Under the pieces are notes generated by a model. It did not search any database. It was given only the letters and a program-made list of their open reading frames with translations, and was not told where the DNA came from. A DNA stretch of 64,000 nt from Natribaculum luteum (GTDB lineage: Archaea; Halobacteriota; Halobacteria; Halobacteriales; Natrialbaceae): contig NZ_CP095397.1 in assembly GCF_023008545.1 (NCBI RefSeq), positions 372,001 through 436,000 of the forward strand, written 5' to 3'. Of this stretch, positions 52,764 to 61,241 are shown piece after piece (within the stretch, counting starts at the first letter, position 1; the number at the start of each line of letters is the position of its first letter). The translations under genes were made by a program, and so were the position numbers.

Positions 52764-53411
52764 ATGAGCCAGGACGACGTGCCGGAGCCGCTACGGGACG
52801 CCGCCGATTCCGACCGGCCCCGCGGTATTCTCACGCCCTCCGATCGTGACTTCCTGCTGGGTCGAAAGACGGACTACACCGAACACTCGAAAAAACAGAA
52901 GCGAAACCGCATCCGACGCCGGGTCCGGAACGCGATCCTCGATTTCAGCATCCTCTTCGAGTACCTCGAGGATCGGGACCGAAACACGGTCTTCGATCCG
53001 GACGACGAGGATCGCGAGGCGCTGACCCAGGGGATCACCGACGTGCTCGCGTTTCTCCACCTCGGCACGATGGGTTACTACACCCCGTTCAAGGACATGC
53101 TCTCGGAGGGCGTCGGGAAGGCCGAGCAGCGACTCGCCGGTTCGAACTACCGGATGGTCAACGTCGAGTTCAACGTCGATCCGGTCGGTCAGATCGACGT
53201 CGACGAAGTGATCGAGAAGCTGGAGAACGAGCGATTCGAACAGCTCACCGACGAAGAGCTTCGTGCGTTCGTTCGCCTGCTGACGATGTCCGAGGACTTC
53301 TCACCCGAGGAGACGCGCGAGGACATCAAGAGTCGGGTCGACGAGTACGCGCGTCGGGTAAACGAGAGCGCCGAAACTCGCGACCAGCGCCTCGAGGAAC
53401 TGACGAACTGA
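52764..53411 (+). CDS. Haloarchaeal protein of unknown function
   Basis: This 215-residue protein contains the N-terminal motif PRGILTPSDRDFLLGRKTDYTEHSKKQKRNRIRRRVRNAILDFSILFEYL, a basic helical segment that I have seen in many haloarchaeal proteins of unknown role. Acidic helices with regular Glu/Arg spacing follow (VDEVIEKLENERFEQLTDEELRAFVRLL, DIKSRVDEYARRVNESAETRDQRLEEL). The basic region could bind nucleic acid, but no fold is established. A TATA-like AGGATTAATT (52731-52740) lies about 28 bases before the ATG, supporting the chosen leaderless start. It seems unrelated to the catabolic genes around it. Confidence 0.75.
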   Translation: MSQDDVPEPLRDAADSDRPRGILTPSDRDFLLGRKTDYTEHSKKQKRNRIRRRVRNAILDFSILFEYLEDRDRNTVFDPDDEDREALTQGITDVLAFLHLGTMGYYTPFKDMLSEGVGKAEQRLAGSNYRMVNVEFNVDPVGQIDVDEVIEKLENERFEQLTDEELRAFVRLLTMSEDFSPEETREDIKSRVDEYARRVNESAETRDQRLEELTN

Positions 53412-53628
53412 GAACGCCTGCTGTAAGTCGTACTGCCGGACAACACGGTTCGGCCATCGATCGCACGCGAGACGCTGTCGTTCGACGAATTCTCGTCCGT
53501 CGTCGCCTGCTCGAGTGGCCAGGCTGTTCGCCTCTCGGTCCCGTCGACGGTCGTTTCGAATCAGGTCTCCAGAAGCGACCGTCCAGGGGTCGCGGCGACA
53601 CGACTGGTGGCCTTCCCGATAAACACAA
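53412..53628. other. Intergenic spacer before the BCCT promoter
   Basis: I see no gene, repeat or clear terminator in this stretch. Confidence 0.35.
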
Positions 53629-53663
53629 TCTGTATATGCCAGATACGAAAAGAAAATATTTAT
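53629..53663 (+). promoter_or_regulatory. Promoter of the leader ORF and BCCT transporter
   Basis: TCTGTATATGCCAGATACG (53629-53647) contains a small inverted repeat (TCTG/CAGA) and is shared in large part with 49353-49371. The TATA-like AAATATTTATTG (53653-53664) follows. It would place the transcript start near 53689, which is the ATG of a short leader ORF and not the transporter start. Confidence 0.55.
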
Positions 53664-53688
53664 TGTGTCCACTAGCAATCAGTTCCGT

Positions 53689-53775
53689 ATGCCACTACAC
53701 AGCATGGCAAACGGTAGGTGGAGACAAGGGAGGATCGCCACCACGTCGATCGACTGTCGGGGTGAGAGCCGATGA
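53689..53775 (+). CDS. 28-codon leader ORF coupled to the BCCT gene
   Basis: The translation is MPLHSMANGRWRQGR followed by IATTSIDCRGESR. The ATG lies about 30 bases after a strong TATA-like box, where a leaderless transcript would begin. Its stop codon overlaps the transporter start in an ATGA junction. This arrangement suggests translational coupling of the transporter to a short basic leader peptide. The product has no recognisable family and may be only a translated leader. An alternative is that the transporter mRNA has an untranslated leader and this frame is fortuitous. Confidence 0.4.
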   Translation: MPLHSMANGRWRQGRIATTSIDCRGESR

Positions 53776-55439
53776 GCACGGACGAGGGAGGGCCGGTCGA
53801 CCGGTTCCTCGAGGAGATCGATCCGACGGTCTTCCTGTTCGGTGCGCTGTTGACAGTCGGCGTGATCGCGGCCTTTTTCGTCAGTCCGGGCACCGTCGAG
53901 AGTGGGATTTCGTCGCTGAACGATCAACTGCTCGGTGCGTTCAACTGGGCGTTGCTGCTGATCGTGTTCCTGATCGTCGTCTTCCTGCTGTTCCTGATCG
54001 TCGGTCCCTGGGGATCGATCAGGCTGGGCGATGAGTCACCGGAGTACAGCTTCCTGTCGTTTTTCGCGATGCTGTACTCGGCCGGGTTCGCTGCGGGCGT
54101 CGTGTTCTGGGGGCCGACCGAGGCGCTGTTCTACTACGACAGCCCCTCGCCGCTGTTCGGCGGCGTCGAGGGCGGGTCGGCCGAAGCGATGTCCGTCGCC
54201 ATCCAGCAGACGCTGTTCCACTGGGCGCTGCCCCAGCTCGCGGTGTTTACCATCATGGGGATCGCGATCGGCTACTTCGCGTACAACTACGACAACGTTC
54301 CACTGCGGGTGTCGTCGGCGCTGACGCCGATCATCGGTGCCGAGAACTTAGACGGCCCGGTCGCGAAGGTCGTCGACGTCCTCGCCGTCTTCGCGACGAT
54401 CGGCGGCGTGGCCACGTCGCTCGGCTTCATCGGGAGCCAGTTCGTCACCGGACTTGACTACCAGTGGGGCATCAGCATGGGGAACGTCGGTATCCTCCTC
54501 GTGGTGACGATGATGACCCTGCTGTTTACGACCTCGATGGTGCTGGGGGTCGACAGGGGGATCCGCCGGCTCTCGAACTTCAACATGGTGCTTTTCGTCG
54601 TCCTCATGGTGGCGACGTTCGTCGTCGGCCCGACGCTGTTTTTGATCCTGCTGGGAACGCAGGCCTTCGGCGGGATGGTCGCCGACTTCGTCTCGATGAG
54701 CCTCTTCACCGGGGCCGGAGCCTTCGGTGCGGGGAACGCGGAAGCCACGGAGTGGATGAACAGCTGGACGGTCTTCTACTGGGCGTGGGCGCTCTCGTGG
54801 TCCCCGTTCGCGGGTCTGTTCATCGCCCGCATCTCCAGGGGTCGCACCGTCCGCGAGGTCGCGTTCACGGGGATCGTCGCCACCTCGGCGGCCACCATCC
54901 CGTGGTTCACCTTCGTCGGCGGCACCTCGGTCTGGGCCCACCACAACGGCGTCGCCGACTTCGGTGCGGTGATCGCCGGCGAGCAGGGTGCCGAAGTCTC
55001 CGGCTTCATCCTGTTCGAAGCGTTCCCGATGGGAACGGTCTTCATGCTGGCGTTTATGGTCCTCGTGACGACGTTCTTCGTCACCTCGGCGGACTCCTCG
55101 ACGCTGGCCGTCTCGATGATGACGACCGGCGGCAAGGCCAGGCCGTCGACGATCAACCGGATCTTCTGGGGCGTCGTCCTCGGGATGACCGCGGCGATCC
55201 TGATGATCCTCGGCGGCACCGGCAGCGCGAACACGCTCCAGCAGGCGGCGATCATCACCGGCACGCCCTTCGCGTTCGTCTGTTTCCTCGCGATGCTCGC
55301 GCTGATCAGAGACTTCGGCTCGGAGTACGGCCGCGTGTTGCTGCAAGACGAGACCGTCCTCGTCGGCTCGAGTGCGGGCACGGACGCCGAGTCGCCGCCG
55401 ACCGGTCCCGGAGGCCCCGTCGAGTCGGACGACGACTGA
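53772..55439 (+). CDS. BCCT-family transporter (betaine/ectoine type)
   Basis: This 555-residue protein has about 12 membrane segments and the BCCT signature WTVFYWAWALSWSPFAGLFIARISRGRTVREV around residue 335, with the aromatic residues that bind quaternary or cyclic amines. FFVTSADSSTLAVSMMTTGG lies later. BCCT carriers take up glycine betaine, carnitine, choline or ectoine with Na+ or H+. The usual long charged tail for osmosensing is short here, which suggests a nutritional or constitutive carrier. Beside an ectoine hydrolase gene, ectoine or hydroxyectoine is a reasonable substrate, but the sequence does not decide. Confidence 0.9.
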   Translation: MSTDEGGPVDRFLEEIDPTVFLFGALLTVGVIAAFFVSPGTVESGISSLNDQLLGAFNWALLLIVFLIVVFLLFLIVGPWGSIRLGDESPEYSFLSFFAMLYSAGFAAGVVFWGPTEALFYYDSPSPLFGGVEGGSAEAMSVAIQQTLFHWALPQLAVFTIMGIAIGYFAYNYDNVPLRVSSALTPIIGAENLDGPVAKVVDVLAVFATIGGVATSLGFIGSQFVTGLDYQWGISMGNVGILLVVTMMTLLFTTSMVLGVDRGIRRLSNFNMVLFVVLMVATFVVGPTLFLILLGTQAFGGMVADFVSMSLFTGAGAFGAGNAEATEWMNSWTVFYWAWALSWSPFAGLFIARISRGRTVREVAFTGIVATSAATIPWFTFVGGTSVWAHHNGVADFGAVIAGEQGAEVSGFILFEAFPMGTVFMLAFMVLVTTFFVTSADSSTLAVSMMTTGGKARPSTINRIFWGVVLGMTAAILMILGGTGSANTLQQAAIITGTPFAFVCFLAMLALIRDFGSEYGRVLLQDETVLVGSSAGTDAESPPTGPGGPVESDDD

Positions 55440-55642
55440 GAATGCCGGTCGTACACCCGGTGTGATCGCACGGCGGATCGCGGTCCCACCGGGGCCGACG
55501 TCCGACGACGGTACGACTGCCTCCAGCCCTCCACCTCGCTGGCCGACGCCTCGAGTCGTCGACCGTCGTGCTGTCTCGTCCTCGCGGGCACGCTGGACAC
55601 CGCGTCACGCCGATTTCCGTGTGAACCGACACGACCCATAAC

Positions 55643-55678
55643 AAGTTTTAATGTACGATGTATACATAATCTGTGTAT
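55643..55678 (+). promoter_or_regulatory. Promoter of the second aminotransferase gene
   Basis: A TATA-like AGTTTTAATG (55643-55652) lies about 27 bases before the ATG at 55677, consistent with a leaderless start. A CTGTGTAT string (55671-55678) overlaps the start codon and resembles strings before neighbouring genes. Confidence 0.45.
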
Positions 55679-57038
55679 GGATAGGGACACAGCGGAGCCC
55701 GACGCGGACGCCCTCCCGGGGCCGAACGCCCGGAAGTGGGTCGAGTTCCACCAGGAACACTCCGCACCGAGCGAGTACTCCCACGAGTTCGTCTGGGACG
55801 TGACCCGGGAGGCACACGGCCCCTTCGTCACCGACGTCGACGGCAACGTCCTGCTCGATTTCACCTGCCACATCGGCGCGGCACCGCTTGGATACAACAA
55901 CGAGAAACTCCTCGAGAAACTCGAGGCGTTCGACCTCGTCGAGCCGATGAAGATCGCCGGCCAGGACGTGTACTTCGGCGCTGGCCCGACCCCCGAGGCG
56001 TCGACAGTACCGGGCTCGAGTCACCTCATGGAGAAACTGATCGAGGTCTCGAGTCAGTACGGGATGGACACCGTCTTCCTCTCGAACTCCGGTGCAGAGG
56101 CCATGGAGAACGCGATGAAGATCACGAACGACCACCGCGCGCCCGCGAAGTACGGCGTCGCCTTCGCAGGCAGCTTCCACGGCCGCACCCTCGGCACGCT
56201 GTCGATCACGAAGTCCAGGTCCGTCTACACCCGCAACTATCCCCAGATCGACGGCATCGAGACGGTGCCGTTCTGTGCTGATCGTGGCTGTGATGCCGAC
56301 AGCTGTGACTGTGGCTTCTTCGCAGGCGGCGATTCGCAACTCCGGGGCATGCTCGCACCCGAAGGCGGCCACGTCGACCCCGACGAGATCGCGTTCCTCG
56401 CGCTCGAGCCGATTCAGGGCGTCGGCGGCTACCGCTTCCCGAGCACCGCGTTCGTACAGGAGGTCGCGGACGTCACCGACGAATACGACATCCCACTGGT
56501 TGTCGACGAAATCCAGGCCGGGATCGGCCGTACCGGGGAGATCTGGGCTTCCGATCACTACCCGATCGAGCCGGACGTCATCGCCAGCGCGAAGGCCTTG
56601 CGCGTCGGCGCGACCATCGCCCGTTCCGACGTGTTCCCCGACGAGAAGAACCGCTTGGGGTCGACGTTCGGCGGCGGCGACCTGCTCGGCTCGATGATGG
56701 GGGCCTTTACCCTCGAGGCCATCGACGAGTACGACCTCCTCGACAACGCGACTCGGCGCGGCAAGCAAGCAACGGAACGCATTCGCGACGACGCACCCGA
56801 CTCCGTCGTGGACGTCCGCGGTAAGGGGCTGATGCTCGCCGTCGAGTTCGATACAGCAGACCGTCGGGACGCCGTGGTCGAAGCTGCCCTCGAACGCGGG
56901 CTGTTGACGCTCGGCTGTGGGGAGAAAACGATTCGGCTGCTCCCACCGCTTGACGCGACCGAGCGCGAGATCGAGTTGGGAACGGGGATCTTTCTCGAGG
57001 CGATCGAAGCCGCCAGCCCGAGCGCGACGGTCGCGTAA
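55677..57038 (+). CDS. Class III aminotransferase (second) with Cys-rich insert
   Basis: This 453-residue PLP enzyme shows VDGNVLLDFTCHIGAAPLGYNN, VFLSNSGAEAMENAMKITND, FAGSFHGRTLGTLSITKS, LALEPIQGVGGY, LVVDEIQAGIGRTGEIWA and the PLP lysine at residue 306 in ASAKALRVGATI. It resembles the archaeal 4-aminobutyrate/ornithine-type aminotransferases, some of which act as amino acid racemases. A short insert with four cysteines (residues 200, 205, 210, 212: FCADRGCDADSCDCGFF) could bind a metal. It follows the transporter on the same strand but has its own promoter, and belongs by position to the ectoine module. Confidence 0.82.
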   Translation: MDRDTAEPDADALPGPNARKWVEFHQEHSAPSEYSHEFVWDVTREAHGPFVTDVDGNVLLDFTCHIGAAPLGYNNEKLLEKLEAFDLVEPMKIAGQDVYFGAGPTPEASTVPGSSHLMEKLIEVSSQYGMDTVFLSNSGAEAMENAMKITNDHRAPAKYGVAFAGSFHGRTLGTLSITKSRSVYTRNYPQIDGIETVPFCADRGCDADSCDCGFFAGGDSQLRGMLAPEGGHVDPDEIAFLALEPIQGVGGYRFPSTAFVQEVADVTDEYDIPLVVDEIQAGIGRTGEIWASDHYPIEPDVIASAKALRVGATIARSDVFPDEKNRLGSTFGGGDLLGSMMGAFTLEAIDEYDLLDNATRRGKQATERIRDDAPDSVVDVRGKGLMLAVEFDTADRRDAVVEAALERGLLTLGCGEKTIRLLPPLDATEREIELGTGIFLEAIEAASPSATVA

Positions 57039-57039
57039 G

Positions 57040-57072
57040 GATCTCTTTTACTAATCGATTTTCGTTTCTACA
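57040..57072 (+). terminator. Oligo-T terminator after the second aminotransferase gene
   Basis: Two T-rich runs (CTCTTTTAC and CGATTTTCGTTTC) follow the stop codon within 35 bases. Archaeal termination commonly uses such runs without a strong hairpin. Confidence 0.35.
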
Positions 57073-57212
57073 TTCGGTTCGGTGGCGGTCGGTGACGTTC
57101 GCTCGCTGGTGCGATACACAGATATTGATTCACTGCGCCGCGTTACTTTGTCGCCTCGAGTGACGTGGACGTGACATGCAATAAACGCTCTAGCGGCGAG
57201 AGCAGCAGCCGC

Positions 57213-57503
57213 TTACCCCAGCAGTAGCAGAAGTTGCAGTACTCCCGCAAGGAGGATGAGAATCGCTGCCACCACAGAGAGCCAGACGGACACAGGACCG
57301 AGCTCGACGCGGTCGACGTTCCCAGTCAGGGCGTGGTAGCCGTTTCCGATCAGAATTCCGACACCACCGATGATCATCAGCACCGAACTAATGGACAATC
57401 TGACACCGTCGGGATTTCCCGACAGAAAATTCGAGACAGCGATCATCGCGAGGCCGCCACCGACGACCATCTGCGAGACGTGATAGAGGAGGGATCGATT
57501 CAC
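57213..57503 (-). CDS. Small membrane protein with three hydrophobic segments
   Basis: This 96-residue protein starts at GTG (VNRSLLYHVSQMVVGGGLAMIA). The hydrophobic segments are VVGGGLAMIAVSNFLSG, LSISSVLMIIGGVGILIGNGYHALTG and VWLSVVAAILILLAGVLQLLLLLG. The GTG was chosen because an A+T-rich TATA-like box (57528-57537) lies about 28 bases before it, and because the next ATG would cut into the first helix. Function is unknown. It is divergent from nothing obvious and lies between two genes of the catabolic region. Confidence 0.6.
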   Translation of the reverse strand: MNRSLLYHVSQMVVGGGLAMIAVSNFLSGNPDGVRLSISSVLMIIGGVGILIGNGYHALTGNVDRVELGPVSVWLSVVAAILILLAGVLQLLLLLG

Positions 57504-57591
57504 ACACTGATTTGTTGGATGGCTATCTAAATTATTTTGGTGACATCTCCGCTGCGGTAATCGATCATCGATCGCCGGACACGGCCAGCAA

Positions 57592-58833
57592 TCACTCGAG
57601 CGACCGCTCGACGACCGACACACCTTCGAGTTCCGCCAGCGCCTCGAGCACGCCGTTGAGATGCTCCGGGCCACTTCCCTCGAGCCCGATCGTGACCGGT
57701 GTCTGGTTGGGATGATCGTCACCCGTTCGACGCGCGCGCTCGAGACTATCCAGTTCGGCTCCCTCGGCTTCGACCATCTCGACCACGTCACCGACGGCCG
57801 TCGGCCACCTATCGAGTGCGAGCCGGGCCTCGACGTAGCGCTCGAGTTCGCACAACCCCGTCCGCGTGAGTTCGGCGTGCTCGGTGAGATTCACGTTTCC
57901 GCCCGAGATCACGACGCCGACGTGCGCACCTTCCAGCGCTAACTCGTCCGAGAACGCGGCAGCCAGCGGGGCAGCCCCGGCGCTTTCGGCGACGGTCTTC
58001 GCGCGTTCGGCCAGCAGGGCCACCGCGGCGGCGATCTCTCGATCGCTCACGCTCACCACGTCGTCGACGACATCGCGAGCGATTTCGAAGGTCGTCTCGA
58101 GCATGCGCGTATCCGCGATCCCCTCCGCGACGGTGTCGACGCTCTGGAGTTCGCGGATCTCGCCGGCCTCGAGCGACGGCTTCGCGTGGGCGGCTCCTGC
58201 TGGTTGGACCCCGATCACCCGAGCGTCGTGCTCGGCAGCCTTCAGGACCGTTCCGATGCCCGAGATGAGCCCGCCGCCGCCGATAGCGACCAGCACGGTA
58301 TCGAGGTCGGGGTATTGCTCGAGCAACTCGAGGCCGATTGTCCCCTGGCCGGCAACGATGGCCGCGTCATCGAAGGGGTGGACGAACGTCTCGTCGGTCT
58401 CTGCAGCGCGCTCGAGCGCGAATTCGTAGGAGCGTTCGTAGATGTCACCCTCCACAACCACCGCAGCCCCATAGCTGCGGGTGGCCTCGATCTTCGCTGC
58501 GGGAGTGACCTCGGGGACGACGATCGTCGTCTCGATATCGAGCAAATCGCCGGCCAGCGCCACGCCCTGGGCGTGGTTGCCCGCGCTCGAGGCGACGACG
58601 CCCGCCTCGCGTTCCGCGTCCGAGAGTTGGGCCATCCTGTTGTAGGCCCCGCGGATCTTGAACGAACCCGTCCGCTGGACGTTCTCGAGTTTGAGCCCGA
58701 CCGAGGCCGCGCCGCTCGTGCCGGCGAACGTCCGCGAGGTGTCCAGCGGCGTCCGGTGGACGACATCCGCGATGCGCGCCCGGGCGTCCTCGACGTCCTC
58801 GAGGGTGACGCGGGCTTCGCTACCCTCGGTCAT
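57592..58833 (-). CDS. Threonine/serine dehydratase-like PLP enzyme with ACT domain
   Basis: This 413-residue fold-II PLP enzyme has the PLP lysine at residue 59 in VQRTGSFKIRGAYNRM, SSAGNHAQGVALAG, and the glycine loop VAIGGGGLISGIG. A C-terminal ACT domain (about 330-413, TPVTIGLEGSGPEHLNGVLEALAEL) gives the length of catabolic threonine/serine ammonia-lyases. In bacterial hydroxyectoine clusters a related enzyme is EutB. The start overlaps the stop of the M20 gene (ATGA), so the two are one operon. This coupling favours a role in the same pathway, but a general threonine dehydratase is possible. Confidence 0.85.
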   Translation of the reverse strand: MTEGSEARVTLEDVEDARARIADVVHRTPLDTSRTFAGTSGAASVGLKLENVQRTGSFKIRGAYNRMAQLSDAEREAGVVASSAGNHAQGVALAGDLLDIETTIVVPEVTPAAKIEATRSYGAAVVVEGDIYERSYEFALERAAETDETFVHPFDDAAIVAGQGTIGLELLEQYPDLDTVLVAIGGGGLISGIGTVLKAAEHDARVIGVQPAGAAHAKPSLEAGEIRELQSVDTVAEGIADTRMLETTFEIARDVVDDVVSVSDREIAAAVALLAERAKTVAESAGAAPLAAAFSDELALEGAHVGVVISGGNVNLTEHAELTRTGLCELERYVEARLALDRWPTAVGDVVEMVEAEGAELDSLERARRTGDDHPNQTPVTIGLEGSGPEHLNGVLEALAELEGVSVVERSLE

Positions 58834-60128
58834 TCGCCGTCCTCCCGGGGCACCGGATGCTGCCGCTCGAGTTCCCGGATCGTCCCGACGAGGACGTCGA
58901 CGCCGTGTGCGAGGCTGCGCTCGTCGACGTCGAACGTCGGCGTGTGGTGGCTCGTCGGATGGTCGGTGCCAACGATCACGTACGAGGTGAGGCCACCGTC
59001 GTTCTGGACGCGCTCCATGAGGAACGTCGCGTCCTCGCTCGCGCCGAAGTCGGCTGCCGGCACCACGCGCTCGACGCCAGCGACGTCGGCGGCGACCTCG
59101 CTCACGAGCGACTGCAGTTCCGGGTTGCTGTCCGCGCGGGGCGACTCGCTGACGATCTCCACGTCGGCCCGGCAGCCGTGCATCTCGGCGGCCGACTTCA
59201 CCGTGCGCTCGAGGCGACGTTTCACGTACTCCATCAGTTCGGTGGTCTCGCCGCGGGCCTCGGCCTCCAGGTGGGCGCGCTCGGCGACGACGTTGCTCGC
59301 GGTGCCGGCCTCCGCCCTTCCGACGTTCACGCGGGTCATCCCGTCGCCGTGACGAGGGATGCCGTAGGCGTTCTCGATCGCCGTTCCCATCGCGTGCATG
59401 GCGTTATCTCCCTCCTGTGGGGCTTTGCCTGCGTGTGCGGAAGTGCCCTCGATGGTCGCCTCGACGTGGCACATCGCTAGCGGCTTCTCGATCCCCGCCA
59501 CCACTTCACCGGTCGGACGATCCAGACCGACGTGGACCGCCAGCAGGTAGTCCAGCCCCGTGGCGTACTCGCTTTTCGCCATCGGACGGCCGCCACCGCC
59601 GGTCTCCTCGGCGGGCTGGAAGAACACCACGAACCGCCCCGAAAAGTCGCTCTCGGCGATCGTCTCGAGGGCGGCCAGCCCCCAGGTCACGTGAACGTCG
59701 TGGCCGCAGGCGTGCATCGTCCCGTCGACTTCGGAGCGAAATCCCTCGGCGGCGGGAACGTGGTTCGCGTCGGTCGACTCCTCGACGAACAGGCCGTCGA
59801 CGTCGACCCGCAGGCCGACGGCGGGCCCCGCGCCTCGGTCGAGGGCGGCGACCGCACCGGTGTTGCCGCCCGCCATCCGCTCGAGCAGCTCCTCGTCCGC
59901 GCCTCGCTCGCGGGCGCGCTCGAGCCACGGCTCGAAGCCGTCGTCGGGGACGGCCATCCGATCGGCGGGATCGTAGGCGTCGGGACCGACGGCGAGGTCG
60001 TCGACGCCGATCGCACGGATCTCTTCGACGAGGCGAGACGTGGTGTAGAACTCGCGCCACGCCGGTTCCGGATGGCGGTGGAACTCGCGGCGCAGCGAGA
60101 CGAGACGGTCTCGGATCGACCCTGTCAT
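58830..60128 (-). CDS. M20 amidohydrolase, AbgA-like (second copy)
   Basis: This 432-residue paralogue of the protein at 51285 has the same plan: SLRREFHRHPEPAWREFYTTSRLVEEI, AYDPADRMAVPDDGFEPWLERARERGADEELLERMAGGNTGAVA, GLRVDVDGLFVEE, MHACGHDVHVTWGLA, FFQPAEETGGGGRPM, GTDHPTSHHTPTFDVDERSLA. All visible metal-binding positions are kept in both, so both should be active. The gene is coupled to the dehydratase-like gene and is divergent from the 2-hydroxyacid dehydrogenase gene. TTAATTAT (60156-60163) is a well-placed TATA box about 28 bases upstream. N-acyl diaminobutyrate or a similar amide is the suggested substrate. Confidence 0.85.
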   Translation of the reverse strand: MTGSIRDRLVSLRREFHRHPEPAWREFYTTSRLVEEIRAIGVDDLAVGPDAYDPADRMAVPDDGFEPWLERARERGADEELLERMAGGNTGAVAALDRGAGPAVGLRVDVDGLFVEESTDANHVPAAEGFRSEVDGTMHACGHDVHVTWGLAALETIAESDFSGRFVVFFQPAEETGGGGRPMAKSEYATGLDYLLAVHVGLDRPTGEVVAGIEKPLAMCHVEATIEGTSAHAGKAPQEGDNAMHAMGTAIENAYGIPRHGDGMTRVNVGRAEAGTASNVVAERAHLEAEARGETTELMEYVKRRLERTVKSAAEMHGCRADVEIVSESPRADSNPELQSLVSEVAADVAGVERVVPAADFGASEDATFLMERVQNDGGLTSYVIVGTDHPTSHHTPTFDVDERSLAHGVDVLVGTIRELERQHPVPREDGE

Positions 60129-60160
60129 GCGAGAACCTGACGAACGCCACCGACTTAATT

Positions 60161-60187
60161 ATACACAGTTGTCGTTGACGACGTGTA
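60161..60187. promoter_or_regulatory. Operator candidate in the divergent promoter
   Basis: A nested palindrome lies beside the leftward TATA box: outer arms TACAC (60162-60166) and GTGTA (60183-60187), and an inner pair GTCGT/ACGAC (60171-60175, 60178-60182) off-centre within it. Position next to the TATA box suggests control of both divergent genes. Confidence 0.5.
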
Positions 60188-60254
60188 CGCAAAAAGATAA
60201 GGAGACGGACGCCAATCGGAGGACAAAGCGTCGTCCGACGCGAGAGACACCGAC

Positions 60255-61229
60255 ATGAGCGAGAATCCAGACGTCGTCGTCCTCCGAGAGGGGACCGAGG
60301 GACTGTCGATGGAATCGTACGCCGAGACGCTCCGGGAACGGCTCCCCGAGTACGCCGTTTCGCTTGCGAGGACGCCGAACGCCGAGCGGGAACTGGTCAC
60401 CCGTGCGCGAGTCGTGACGGGGATCACGATCGAGGAGGACCTGCTCGAGCGCGCCGACCGACTCGAGTTGTTCGCGTGTACGTTCGCCGGTACCGACCAC
60501 GTTCCGGTAGACGCGCTGGTCGACCACGGCGTCACGGTGACGAACGCGGGCGGCATCCACGCCCCCGGAATCGCAGAGCAGGCCATCGGGAACATGCTCG
60601 TGTTCGCCCGGCGACTCCACGAGGGCTGGCGGCGCAAACGGAACGGCGAGTGGCGACACTTCCAGTCACACGAGTTCACCGACAGCACCGTGACGATCGT
60701 CGGCCTCGGCTCGATCGGCCAGGCGATCGCGCAGCGCCTCGAGGGGTTCGAGGTCGAGACGATCGGCGTCCGATACACGCCGGAGAAGGGCGGGCCGACC
60801 GACGAGGTCGTCGGGTTCGACGACGAGGCGATCCACGAGGCGTTCGCCCGCAGCGACTACGTCGTGCTCGCCTGTCCGCTCAACGACCTGACCCGCGGAC
60901 TCGTCGGCGAGGACGAACTGGCCACCCTGCCGCCGAACGCCGTGGTCGTCAACGCCGCCCGCGGCGGCATCGTCGACACCGACGCGCTCGTCGCGGCGCT
61001 GCAGTCGAACACGATCCGCGGGGCCGCCCTCGACGTGACCGACCCCGAACCGCTCCCCGGCGATCACCCGCTGTGGGACCTCGAGAACTGCCTCATCACG
61101 CCCCACACGGGCGGGCACACGCCGAAACACTGGGACCGCCTGGCCGACATCGTCGCCCACAACGTGTGGGCGTTAGAGGAAGGCGAGGACGGCGAACTCG
61201 AGAACGTCGTCCGCCGTCCCGACCCCTGA
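60255..61229 (+). CDS. D-2-hydroxyacid dehydrogenase
   Basis: This 324-residue enzyme of the D-isomer-specific 2-hydroxyacid dehydrogenase family has the NAD motif TIVGLGSIGQAIAQRL, the catalytic Arg in VVNAARGGIVDTDALVAAL, the Glu in LDVTDPEPLPGDHPLW and the His in LITPHTGGHTPKHWDRL. It reduces a 2-oxo acid such as glyoxylate, hydroxypyruvate or a longer oxo acid. The actual substrate is unknown. Its gene diverges from the M20/dehydratase operon and converges on the ectoine hydrolase gene with 12 bases between stops, so a part in the same catabolism is likely. Confidence 0.88.
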   Translation: MSENPDVVVLREGTEGLSMESYAETLRERLPEYAVSLARTPNAERELVTRARVVTGITIEEDLLERADRLELFACTFAGTDHVPVDALVDHGVTVTNAGGIHAPGIAEQAIGNMLVFARRLHEGWRRKRNGEWRHFQSHEFTDSTVTIVGLGSIGQAIAQRLEGFEVETIGVRYTPEKGGPTDEVVGFDDEAIHEAFARSDYVVLACPLNDLTRGLVGEDELATLPPNAVVVNAARGGIVDTDALVAALQSNTIRGAALDVTDPEPLPGDHPLWDLENCLITPHTGGHTPKHWDRLADIVAHNVWALEEGEDGELENVVRRPDP

Positions 61230-61241
61230 CGTCGACGGAGC

